DNA from: Saprospiraceae bacterium
Lineage (GTDB): Bacteria > Bacteroidota > Bacteroidia > Chitinophagales > Saprospiraceae
Length of the DNA: 51,151 nt
Assembly: GCA_027008645.1 (NCBI GenBank)
Contig: JALVEE010000008.1
Location: 1-51,151, forward strand
Direction: 5' to 3'
Positions within the stretch are counted from its first letter, which is position 1. Every line of letters begins with the position of its first letter. The position numbers and the translations under genes are program-made. This document shows, one piece after another, positions 35,017-42,716 of this stretch. The notes beneath the pieces were generated by a model that was given only the letters and a program-made list of their open reading frames with translations, did no database searches and was not told the origin of the DNA.

Positions 35017-36321
35017 TTGAAGCCGTCAAAAAATATTTTGATAATCGCTTATTATTTTCCCCCAATGGGAACAGTTGCTTTTTTAAGAAATTACCACATT
35101 GCCAAATATCTTTCAAAATATTTTGATTCGGCTGACCTTATTACCATTAAAAATATTTCTATACCATTATCTGATAAAATTCCTAATGACTTCATCAATG
35201 AACATCGCGTATTGAATTTTGATTATAGAAATCTAGGAAATCTCATTTCTTCAAAAAAAAATAATCTGAGGAATAAAACCAATGCCAAAAGCAATTCCCG
35301 CAAAGTCAGATTTATAAGAATAATACTTGACAGCTTTCCTGTAAATACTATTTTTGGCGAGGGTGGGTTGCTATATATAATCAACGGAACTCTAAGAGGA
35401 ATAAGATTAGTGAGAAATAAAAAAATCACTCATATATACAGTTCCTTTAGACCGGTTGCAGACCATATCATCGCTTATAATTTAAAATTGTTTTTCCCGG
35501 ATCTTAACTGGACGGCAGACTTTAGAGATCCACCTGTGGTTAAAAGCCGGAATGCAGGCTTATTTTATAAATTGCAATGGTGGTTTCTATATAAACTACT
35601 TTCCAAATCAAATCAGGTTATAGCGGTATCTGACGGAGTGTCAGGGCCAATAAAAATGGCATATCCTAATACCAAAACCATAAAAAACGGTATCTATGAT
35701 TTGTTTAAGCAAGAAAAGTCAAAATACGACAAATTCACTTTGTCTTTTACCGGTTCATTATATCCTGTATTACAAAATCCTGCGATTCTATTTGCTGTTT
35801 TAAAAACGCTATTGGACAAAAATACTATTTCAAAAGATGATTTTCAACTGATTTATACCGGAAAAGATGCAGGCATTTGGAATGAAATGATTCGTGAATA
35901 CTCATTGGAAGATATTTCAATTAATAGAAGAGAAGTCTCTCTTCAAGAATCCATTCAAATTCAAGGCAAAAGTCATATAAATCTTATCTTCACTTGGTCT
36001 GATGACCATAGAAAAGGAATATTAACAGGCAAATTGTACGAATATCTGAACACCGGTAATCCCATATTTGCTTTTGTAAATGGAGATACTGATACTGAAT
36101 TTGAAAGGATATTTGATAATATAAATGCAGGATATGTGTTTTATAATAATGATAAAGAAAAAATAGAAAACCAAATTTCAGAATTGTATTCTCAATGGAA
36201 AAACAAAGGGAAAATTGATTTTTCCTACAACGAAAATGAAATCCGAAAATACTCGTGGGAGAATAGAACAAAACAGTTGATGGATTTAATTTTTAATCCA
36301 AATCAAAATGATGAAAAATAA
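35017..36321 (+). CDS. Glycosyltransferase, GT4-like
   Basis: A 434-aa protein, also with a TTG start, 3 bp after the previous gene. The N-terminus KNILIIAYYFPPMGTVAFLRNYHIAKYLSKY is typical of GT4-type enzymes that begin IAYYFPP. WTADFRDPP, SNQVIAVSDGV, FTLSFTGSLYPVLQNPAIL and GKLYEYLNTGNPIFAFVNGD mark the donor domain (the last replaces the usual E-x7-E stretch with KLYEYLNTG). The donor and acceptor are unknown. The product likely adds a residue to the same glycan as its neighbours. Confidence 0.82.
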   Translation: MKPSKNILIIAYYFPPMGTVAFLRNYHIAKYLSKYFDSADLITIKNISIPLSDKIPNDFINEHRVLNFDYRNLGNLISSKKNNLRNKTNAKSNSRKVRFIRIILDSFPVNTIFGEGGLLYIINGTLRGIRLVRNKKITHIYSSFRPVADHIIAYNLKLFFPDLNWTADFRDPPVVKSRNAGLFYKLQWWFLYKLLSKSNQVIAVSDGVSGPIKMAYPNTKTIKNGIYDLFKQEKSKYDKFTLSFTGSLYPVLQNPAILFAVLKTLLDKNTISKDDFQLIYTGKDAGIWNEMIREYSLEDISINRREVSLQESIQIQGKSHINLIFTWSDDHRKGILTGKLYEYLNTGNPIFAFVNGDTDTEFERIFDNINAGYVFYNNDKEKIENQISELYSQWKNKGKIDFSYNENEIRKYSWENRTKQLMDLIFNPNQNDEK

Positions 36322-37654
36322 AGTCAATATAATATGTACCGAAAATATCAAGATTGAAAGATTGGTTTATATCATTGATTTTATCAATAATCACCCGTTA
36401 AAACCAAGCGATACAAACTTTGTATTGAATGATGTGCAAAGAACAAATCTGAATATTTTGTACTCCAAAAACAAAGAGGGGGAGACAGCTTATTTTGTTC
36501 CGGCTCAGAATTATTTTTTTACCGGTAAACCTAAAAGTACATTCTACGCTAACCAATATATCTTTGGCGAAAATTCCCTGTATTCGGTAGAAAATAGTAT
36601 AAAAAAGAAAACTGCTTTTTACAATAATGGCGAATATGGTTTTGATATTTTTGAAACAATTTTTTTTCATATAAGCAGGTATGAAGAGCTATATTGCAGT
36701 GAAGATCAATTGGATTTTCACAAGAGGATGAAGTCAAGCGAGCAATTGTTGGTCAAGAATAAAATTCATCGTATTCCGGTTGTTGATTTATTGGTTTATC
36801 ACTTCTTTAAGTCCTTGGAATTAGAGGTAAAAAAAATTAGAACTACCTATTCTCTAAGTCATGATATTGATATTATAAGAAAGTACAAAAGCACCTTTTC
36901 TTCATTCAAATCTGTTGCAAAAGTATTGCAAATGGGTTCGGGTTTAAGCGGTGCCTACAGGATACTAAAGTCTATTGTCAAAAGCGGCAAAAACCCGCAA
37001 AATGACCCCTATTTCACTTACGATTGGTTGTTTGTCAATAACCCTGAATTTGTTAATAAAACTGTTTATTTCGTCGCCGGTGGGGATAGAAAATACGATC
37101 TATATGATAAGGATTATTTCAAAGAGCTTCCGGAAATAATCCGAAAAGCTAAAGAGAAGTCTTATAAAATCGGTTATCATCCGAGCTACGATGCATATAA
37201 TAACAAAAAGTTATTTAAAGAAGAGTTTGACAAATTGAATAAGCTTAGTGATAGTGATATTGTTGATATACGTACGCATTACCTAAGGCTTGATTTACAA
37301 AAAACATTTGAAATAATAGAACAATACGGTTTTAAGACTGATTCTACTTTGGGGTTTGCTGATGATATTGGATTCAGATGTGGAACGGGGTTTGAGTATA
37401 ATCCCTACAATTTTGCAGAAGAGAGGGCATGGAAATTTAGAGAGATACCTTTGGTTTTTATGGATAGCTCATTGAAATACAATATATGCAAAAATCAGGT
37501 TAAATGTTTTAAACAAAAAGCAAAGCAATTTTTTGAAAATAACCAATATGGGACCCATATAATGATAAATTTCCACAACTCCAGTTTTGATTACAGTTTG
37601 GAATTTAATAAGGGCTTGAAGGAATTTTATCTTCAGTTGATTTCAGGGTTATAA
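36308..37654 (+). CDS. Polysaccharide deacetylase family protein
   Basis: A 448-aa protein whose start overlaps the preceding gene by 14 bp. An N-terminal part of about 180 aa precedes a NodB-like deacetylase core: TTYSLSHDIDIIRK (metal-binding S-H-D-x-D) and a later IGYHPSYDAYNN with the second His (H-P-S-Y). DIRTHYLR, FGFKTDSTLGFADDIGFRCG and a final FHNSSF follow. Such proteins remove N-acetyl groups from sugar polymers; the two-domain form with this N-terminal part is common in Bacteroidota glycan clusters. The substrate is presumably the glycan made by the two upstream enzymes. Confidence 0.82.
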   Translation: MMKNKVNIICTENIKIERLVYIIDFINNHPLKPSDTNFVLNDVQRTNLNILYSKNKEGETAYFVPAQNYFFTGKPKSTFYANQYIFGENSLYSVENSIKKKTAFYNNGEYGFDIFETIFFHISRYEELYCSEDQLDFHKRMKSSEQLLVKNKIHRIPVVDLLVYHFFKSLELEVKKIRTTYSLSHDIDIIRKYKSTFSSFKSVAKVLQMGSGLSGAYRILKSIVKSGKNPQNDPYFTYDWLFVNNPEFVNKTVYFVAGGDRKYDLYDKDYFKELPEIIRKAKEKSYKIGYHPSYDAYNNKKLFKEEFDKLNKLSDSDIVDIRTHYLRLDLQKTFEIIEQYGFKTDSTLGFADDIGFRCGTGFEYNPYNFAEERAWKFREIPLVFMDSSLKYNICKNQVKCFKQKAKQFFENNQYGTHIMINFHNSSFDYSLEFNKGLKEFYLQLISGL

Positions 37655-37891
37655 TTCTATTTTTATTCACAAGCTTTTATTGCAAAAATATCCCGCTAAG
37701 GTCAGCAAAGTATACGCAGAGTCTCGCTAAGGAAACTCAAATATAATTCCAATGAGGAGTAGTGAGTTGATTCATCCCCCTGTTGTTTTAACCCGCATTT
37801 CGAGACTTTGTTTAAGTAAAATCAAATAGCTAACTTTGAATCGTAGAAGCAAAAGCTTAAAAAATACCGTAGATTAAGAGCCGTCACAACT

Positions 37892-37914
37892 CCCTTCCCT
37901 TGCCAAGGGAAGGG
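37892..37914. repeat. Perfect hairpin in the 37655-37937 gap
   Basis: CCCTTCCCTTG and CAAGGGAAGGG form an 11-bp stem around one base. It lies between two convergent genes and could end transcription from either side, though no T-run follows. Upstream, at 37689-37740, is a stretch with CGCTAAGG repeated (CCCGCTAAGG, CTCGCTAAGG) that resembles REP-like debris. A similar CGCTAAGG phrase is at 10540-10585. The rest of the gap shows no gene. Confidence 0.6.
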
Positions 37915-37937
37915 TCGGGGATGGGTTCTAATCCCTA

Positions 37938-39458
37938 CTACATCCATTCCCGTTTGTCTGTTTCTATTTTATAGAGGATATAATCCCTGATTTCTTCAGC
38001 TTGTTGTTTTTGTATATATTTGATAGTTTCGTTTCCGGCACCGCTAAAAACAATTAGGTTTGCTAAGTTTCTGCGTATTTGCACCGGAGATTGTGTTATT
38101 TCAATCCCTTGCAATTTGTAGATTGTGTATAGAGAATGTCTATTACCAAATATACCGGAATCTATTTGTATAAGCTCCTCATTAATTCCAAATTTCATTT
38201 TTCTATACTTAAGGATGCTTGTCAATATAAAATAACCAAGCAAAGCGGATAAAGCTATTAAAACTTCTTTTGCTTCATCATTAGTCATACCAAAACCCTG
38301 CTTTGCAAAGCTGAACAATCCGATGATACTGAAAGCATATATGATAAAGATTATCATTATTCTCCTGAAAACATAATATCTATCACTTCTGAAATAGGAT
38401 AGATTACTCAATGTATCATCAGAGAAGTAAAAGCTGAGGACTTTGTTGATATCTTTCCTTTTTACTCCGGGTATCAGGATTGATTTACGTTGTTTAACAG
38501 CGACAGAAGATGCCAGTTTTATATGAAGTGTAAACAATCCAAGGGCTCTTCGTAGCATATTATCAGACCATTTTACGACCTGCATCTTATTGTCCATAAC
38601 GGAAATCTCATTTCTGTTAAATAGTCCGTATTCAAGTTTGAATCCATTTGGAATCCTGTTGAGAACAAGATTATAATATCTCAGAACATTGCGAATAACA
38701 GACACAATGATCAAAAAGATAATTGCAAAAATCGAAAGGCTTACTAATAAATACAAGCTTAAATTAAGTATATTCTCTTCCGTAACTTTAGTATATTTAT
38801 CGATGTTAATGCCTATGTTTTTCAACTGATCGATTAACCAATACAATGAGAATAGTGCCAATAGCAAAGATTTGAGATGATTTTGGGTCAGTCCGATTTT
38901 TACCAGGTCAAAAAAATCAAGTCGTATAATATTTTTAATCGGACGATAGGGAATATCCTCTTTGTTTGTTTTTTCAGGAGAAGATTGAACCATTTTTCTA
39001 TTGGCAAAAATATAATCTCTTAGTTCATTACCGGTTTTTTTATTTAGTGCGTGAAAATCAAATTCTTTTTTGGATGTCCCGGCAGTATCGATTTCAAGAC
39101 CTACCACATTAAATATCTGATGTACTATATTTTGCTTAAAATTGATAGATTGTATTCTGTCAAACGGTATAACTATCCTTTTTTTGCTAAAAACACCTTT
39201 TTCAACCACCAAATCGGTTCCCTCGATATGAAATTTATATCTAAAAAAATCTATTATAGCATAGATTGACAATATAACGGATAGAGCGATTAGACCGTAT
39301 ATTAGATAATCGGTACTCCCTTTTCTTCCTACAAAAAAAGGAATCAAAAGTATCCAAAATTGTTTTATGACTTTGGCATAGATTCTGTATAGAATCATAA
39401 TAATTGCAACATAGGACTGTCTGGTGGGTACATTAAAATTATTCTTTAATTCCATCAC
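37938..39458 (-). CDS. Bacterial PH-domain membrane protein, YdbT-like
   Basis: A 506-aa protein with several pairs of membrane segments, each followed by a bPH2 (bacterial PH-like) domain. The domain signatures are LVVEKGVFSKKRIVIPFDRIQSINFKQN, KLEYGLFNRNEISVMDNKMQVVKWSDNMLRR and LIQIDSGIFGNRHSLYTIYKLQGIEITQSPVQI. That makes three PH-like units, as in YdbT (bacterial PH-domain pair protein). Its start overlaps the end of the YdbS-like gene by 4 bp. The pair's cellular function is not known; in some bacteria YdbST affects antimicrobial resistance. Confidence 0.8.
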   Translation of the reverse strand: MMELKNNFNVPTRQSYVAIIMILYRIYAKVIKQFWILLIPFFVGRKGSTDYLIYGLIALSVILSIYAIIDFFRYKFHIEGTDLVVEKGVFSKKRIVIPFDRIQSINFKQNIVHQIFNVVGLEIDTAGTSKKEFDFHALNKKTGNELRDYIFANRKMVQSSPEKTNKEDIPYRPIKNIIRLDFFDLVKIGLTQNHLKSLLLALFSLYWLIDQLKNIGINIDKYTKVTEENILNLSLYLLVSLSIFAIIFLIIVSVIRNVLRYYNLVLNRIPNGFKLEYGLFNRNEISVMDNKMQVVKWSDNMLRRALGLFTLHIKLASSVAVKQRKSILIPGVKRKDINKVLSFYFSDDTLSNLSYFRSDRYYVFRRIMIIFIIYAFSIIGLFSFAKQGFGMTNDEAKEVLIALSALLGYFILTSILKYRKMKFGINEELIQIDSGIFGNRHSLYTIYKLQGIEITQSPVQIRRNLANLIVFSGAGNETIKYIQKQQAEEIRDYILYKIETDKREWM

Positions 39459-39973
39459 TCCTCTTCCTCTTGAATTCTTTTGGTAATAAAGTCCTTTAAC
39501 TGTTCTGCCTTTGGTAAACTCAATCCCGGCACACTTAAATCACTGGAATGACCTCCGGCAGTGTATAATTTCAATTTTGATAGTCTGAACAATCTTTCTA
39601 TCGGTCCTTGTATTACCTCGCTATGCTGTACTCTTACAAACGGAATACTCGTCTCGCTCCTCCAGAATAACCCTGTTTTGTAAACAATGTCATACTGCCT
39701 GAGTTTGTATTTTTTCTTTTTAAATCCAAGATAAGCGATGAGAATATTGCTCAAAATAAAAATAATTAGAGCGATAAAAATAATCGTCCAAGTATATCCG
39801 GGAATTATTGATGATTTATTCATATAAAAGAGCACAAAAGCAGCTGTTACTAAAGTTGAAACTATAATAGCTCTTAACAGCATCACTGCCCTGTAATTCT
39901 TTTCCAAAGGGACAAAACTATCAGAACTCACTTTTGGCAATTCACTAATGTCAATTTCTGGATTTTCAAACAT
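39455..39973 (-). CDS. Bacterial PH-domain membrane protein, YdbS-like
   Basis: A 172-aa protein with two membrane segments (about 30-50 and 55-80) and one bPH2 domain: LRQYDIVYKTGLFWRSETSIPFVRVQHSEVIQGPIERLFRLSKLKLYTAGG. This is the standard YdbS layout. The gene lies 3 bp after the C26 peptidase gene and overlaps the YdbT-like gene by 4 bp, forming a three-gene operon. The pair of YdbS and YdbT proteins probably form a membrane complex (inference). Confidence 0.85.
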   Translation of the reverse strand: MFENPEIDISELPKVSSDSFVPLEKNYRAVMLLRAIIVSTLVTAAFVLFYMNKSSIIPGYTWTIIFIALIIFILSNILIAYLGFKKKKYKLRQYDIVYKTGLFWRSETSIPFVRVQHSEVIQGPIERLFRLSKLKLYTAGGHSSDLSVPGLSLPKAEQLKDFITKRIQEEEE

Positions 39974-39976
39974 AAT

Positions 39977-41104
39977 TTACCATTTAGTACTTGAACCTGC
40001 TTTGGCAGAATTAATAGATTTCAAAAAATTAGCCCAAAAATCCAAATTAAATTGATAGCTCTTATTCTTTATTAATACCTCGTGTTCTGTCATCATTTCT
40101 TTATCATCAGGATGAAATTTTCTCTTTACTGAATCAGGATCGTGTTCTGTATAGAACTCCGGGTGAAATTGAACACCAATAACATTTTTATACTTTTTAT
40201 TGATTAAAGCTTCGATGACTTTACCGTCTATAGAAGTTGCTGCTACAACCACATTTCGACCAAGTTTATGCACAGCTTGATGGTGGCTGCTTACTACTAA
40301 GGGATTAAAGCTACCTACTAATTTTAATTTTTCCTTTAGGTTTTGATCACTAAATACTACGTGATGAAAACTGTGATTGTCTATCTCTTTTTCAGGATAA
40401 AGATTCTTATTGTAATTGCGATGCATCCTATCCATCCCCAATGCTATCACATCTTCGACATAATTAAGTCCATAGATATCCGAGGGAATATCCTGATACA
40501 TATCGCCGCCGGTTGCTACATTCATTGTCTGCATACCCAGGCATATTCCAAGTATCGGGTAATCAGGTTTTTCTTCCAAAAAATTTTGAAAAGAGGTATT
40601 TTGCCTGCCACCCAGCAGATGAAATAGAAAACTTAGTTCAAAAAGATGGCGGTTTGGTGTATTGATACCAACCGTAAGTTCTGTCTTTTGCCCGTAATAA
40701 ACCGGAGGAATATCCCATCCACCGAGAAATATTATTGCATCGGTGTGCTTGAAGATATCGTAGAATTCATCGGTACAAGAATTCCTGAAATAAATATTGT
40801 TTATATTCAAATCCCCATATACTTCACGAAATTTTATGCATTTTATATCATTTTGTTCAACATAATCCCTGGCTTCACTATACTTAACTTCACTTTTAGT
40901 ATAAAAAACAGCCAAATACTCTATATTATCCCCTTTGATGATATCGTGTTTTGTCATATAAACGATAGATTTCAGATAAAAAACACCCGGATTGACTAAA
41001 ACGATTGTGGTTTTATCATCAGATTGAGAGAACTTAATATCCGTAGTAGAATATGAAGCACCTATGACCAAAAAGAATACGAATAATACCAATATTTTTT
41101 TCAT
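39977..41104 (-). CDS. Gamma-glutamyl-gamma-aminobutyrate hydrolase family protein (peptidase C26), exported
   Basis: A 375-aa protein with signal peptide MKKILVLFVFFLVIGASYST. The class I amidotransferase fold is marked by FLGGWDIPPVYYG, YPILGICLGMQTMNVATGGD (nucleophile Cys188), SHHQAVHKLG, then VIGVQFHPEFYTEHD with the catalytic His and Glu. C26 enzymes hydrolyse gamma-glutamyl amide bonds. Export is unusual for the cytoplasmic PuuD type and suggests a periplasmic target. It heads an operon with the YdbS/YdbT-like genes. A candidate promoter is at 41194-41201. Confidence 0.82.
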   Translation of the reverse strand: MKKILVLFVFFLVIGASYSTTDIKFSQSDDKTTIVLVNPGVFYLKSIVYMTKHDIIKGDNIEYLAVFYTKSEVKYSEARDYVEQNDIKCIKFREVYGDLNINNIYFRNSCTDEFYDIFKHTDAIIFLGGWDIPPVYYGQKTELTVGINTPNRHLFELSFLFHLLGGRQNTSFQNFLEEKPDYPILGICLGMQTMNVATGGDMYQDIPSDIYGLNYVEDVIALGMDRMHRNYNKNLYPEKEIDNHSFHHVVFSDQNLKEKLKLVGSFNPLVVSSHHQAVHKLGRNVVVAATSIDGKVIEALINKKYKNVIGVQFHPEFYTEHDPDSVKRKFHPDDKEMMTEHEVLIKNKSYQFNLDFWANFLKSINSAKAGSSTKW

Positions 41105-41193
41105 AAATAAAAAATTGTTTTTTTGACAAACTGCCCAAACTAATAATATATGCTAAACCCTGTACTTTACTGCTTGAGCCTAAAATATGATAG

Positions 41194-41201
41194 CAAATAT
41201 A
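41194..41201 (-). promoter_or_regulatory. Candidate -7 element for the C26/YdbST operon
   Basis: The minus strand reads TATATTTG (TAnnTTTG), 89 bp upstream of the C26 gene start. No -33 element is clear. Confidence 0.35.
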
Positions 41202-41239
41202 CTAAAATTAGGTAGAAATTGTGTTATTTTCATATAAAA

Positions 41240-41391
41240 GGGTGCATTTCATACGGGGCTAATCATATTAAATCACAGTCGTGGTTCTGCTCTCTCGTAT
41301 ATAAACCAAATATTTTATAAGAAAATGGCAATAATATCTTTCTATGGATTTTATTGGGGAAAGAGGGAGAAGCGAAAAAATAGAATACACT
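41240..41391. mobile_element. TIR element E8 (MITE-like), type C cargo, internally deleted, 152 bp
   Basis: The left end GGGTGCATTTCATACGGGGC joins the family's terminal repeat directly to the inner CATTTCATACGGGG hairpin seen in E7. It looks like a deletion between two GCATTTCAT copies. The rest (AACCAAATATTTTATAAG, ATATCTTTCTATGGATT, ending AGCGAAAAAATAGAATACAC) follows E7 closely. No target duplication was found. Confidence 0.72.
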
Positions 41392-41403
41392 TACTACATT
41401 TAG

Positions 41404-41451
41404 ATTCTTTAATAGTTAATAGTACTTCAATGCTTCTTATTTTTATACAAC
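41404..41451 (+). repeat. Degenerate copy of a terminator-like sequence, upstream flank
   Basis: ATTCTTTA, then AGTACTTCAATGCTTCTTA, then TTTTTATACAAC resemble the terminator at 42170-42217 after the next lipoprotein gene. The pair brackets that gene at a distance of about 770 bp. Confidence 0.45.
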
Positions 41452-41528
41452 TAAAACCATGTATTTGACATCATATTTATATGCTAGGATAGTTGTTGGG
41501 AGGCTGGTAAATTCATTTAATAGCAAAA

Positions 41529-42152
41529 ATGCACAAAATCATGTACAGAATAATTTATTTAATACTGATTACAGCTATTATAAGTTGTACAAGTTCTGAT
41601 AAAGAAGCTTTTTATCTTAATGATGATTTTGACATAATTTATGTAAATGATACTTCCGTGACTTTTTATTCAAAAAGTTGTATTAATCCGTATGAAATTT
41701 TCCAATCTAACGGTAAATTTTATATTAACAGCAAAGCGTTTTATTGTAGTGACGAAATGAAAGTATTAGATTATAACATAGATTTGAAAATATATGAAAA
41801 CGATGATGATATTACAATAGAAAGTAATGATTCTTGCTTTATCAACTTTTTTGGAAAGCCCAAAAGTAAATTTGTTAAAATGCATAATCTTAATTTTGAT
41901 TTTGAATTGAATTCAGTGGAAATTATTATTTATAATGATTTGCACGGTATTGTAAGGACTGATTTTTTTAATAAAAATGAGATTGATAAAATTTTGTTAT
42001 CAAAATTATGGATTATAAGTAATCCGAATTTAAAAGTAGAACTTAATGAATTTACGAATCCATATATTGAATTCAAATTCTATAAAAATGATTCTGTTAT
42101 TTTTAAAAGGGATTATCCAGTAATACCCTGTTGGTACAATAATTTAGAATAA
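41529..42152 (+). CDS. Lipoprotein of unknown function
   Basis: A 207-aa protein. The lipoprotein signal ends at IISC (Cys20 from the first Met; an alternative start is Met5 at 41541). The mature part is rich in Asp, Asn, Ile and Phe, with alternating strand-like stretches (FDIIYVNDTSVTFYSKSC, NIDLKIYENDDDITIESNDSC, FDFELNSVEIIIYNDLHGIVRT). No known domain was recognised. It stands alone in an accessory stretch and is flanked by two terminator-like copies, in the same fashion as the downstream module. A fat-lipoprotein or immunity role would be guesswork. Confidence 0.65.
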   Translation: MHKIMYRIIYLILITAIISCTSSDKEAFYLNDDFDIIYVNDTSVTFYSKSCINPYEIFQSNGKFYINSKAFYCSDEMKVLDYNIDLKIYENDDDITIESNDSCFINFFGKPKSKFVKMHNLNFDFELNSVEIIIYNDLHGIVRTDFFNKNEIDKILLSKLWIISNPNLKVELNEFTNPYIEFKFYKNDSVIFKRDYPVIPCWYNNLE

Positions 42153-42178
42153 AAATGAGGTAAAATTAAATTCTTTAG

Positions 42179-42209
42179 CAGGAAGTATTTTTTAATGCTT
42201 CCTGTTTTT
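42179..42209 (+). terminator. Rho-independent terminator of the 41529-42152 lipoprotein gene
   Basis: CAGGAAG and CTTCCTG form a 7-bp stem with an A/T-rich loop and are followed by five T, 26 bp after the stop codon. Confidence 0.8.
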
Positions 42210-42271
42210 ATAGAACTTTAACCTCACCCCCTGCTGAAATATTCATAAATGAATTTCACATGTCGGGCTAG

Positions 42272-42328
42272 CCCTCTCCTTTTCAAATCATTACCACGTA
42301 TCTAAAAAAATGACGGAAAAGGAGAGGG
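42272..42328. repeat. Inverted repeat with 13-bp perfect arms
   Basis: CCCTCTCCTTTTC (42272-42284) and GAAAAGGAGAGGG (42316-42328) enclose 31 bp. It lies in the gene-free stretch 42153-42648. Confidence 0.7.
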
Positions 42329-42479
42329 AAAATGGTGTCCGGTCGTTTGGGAATGCTACTGGAGCAAGTGTTGGTGTTTGATGAATAGAAATAGCTTGAT
42401 AATAGAAAACACCACGACAAAAACAAAAACACGCTAAAAATACTAATAGCTAATCATAAAGACAAATCACCCTCACTCT

Positions 42480-42539
42480 CCCCTTCTCCTTTTAAATGGT
42501 ATTCAAAATAAAAATAAGACTCAATAAAAGGAGAAGGGG
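42480..42539. repeat. Inverted repeat with 15-bp perfect arms
   Basis: CCCCTTCTCCTTTTA (42480-42494) and TAAAAGGAGAAGGGG (42525-42539) enclose 30 bp. Its sequence is similar to the repeat 200 bp upstream, so both belong to one REP-like family. The rest of 42153-42648 has no gene. Confidence 0.7.
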
Positions 42540-42682
42540 TGGGGGGTTGAGGATAAAACGGAAAAAGGAAATATCTCCCCTTTTTTGGCACACAATTTGC
42601 TCTTAATGCGTTGATATATTATATTTTATAACTTAAATTTTAATTTTTATGAGAAATTTACAAGATTTTAGAAACCGAATTA

Positions 42683-42690
42683 CCCCCCCC
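42683..42690 (+). other. C8 homopolymer at the start of the large lipoprotein gene (possible phase-variation tract)
   Basis: An ATG at 42649 opens MRNLQDFRNRITPP, reaches the C8 tract, and stops at 42706 in the present frame. With one more C (or two fewer) the frame continues as LFSKKLNYNVLYIALFA into the lipoprotein signal and the 42717-44315 frame. The tract length thus decides whether the normal n-region with KK is joined to the signal peptide. It may be a real on/off switch or a sequencing error. Confidence 0.6.
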
Positions 42691-42716
42691 TATTTAGTAA
42701 GAAGCTAAATTACAAT

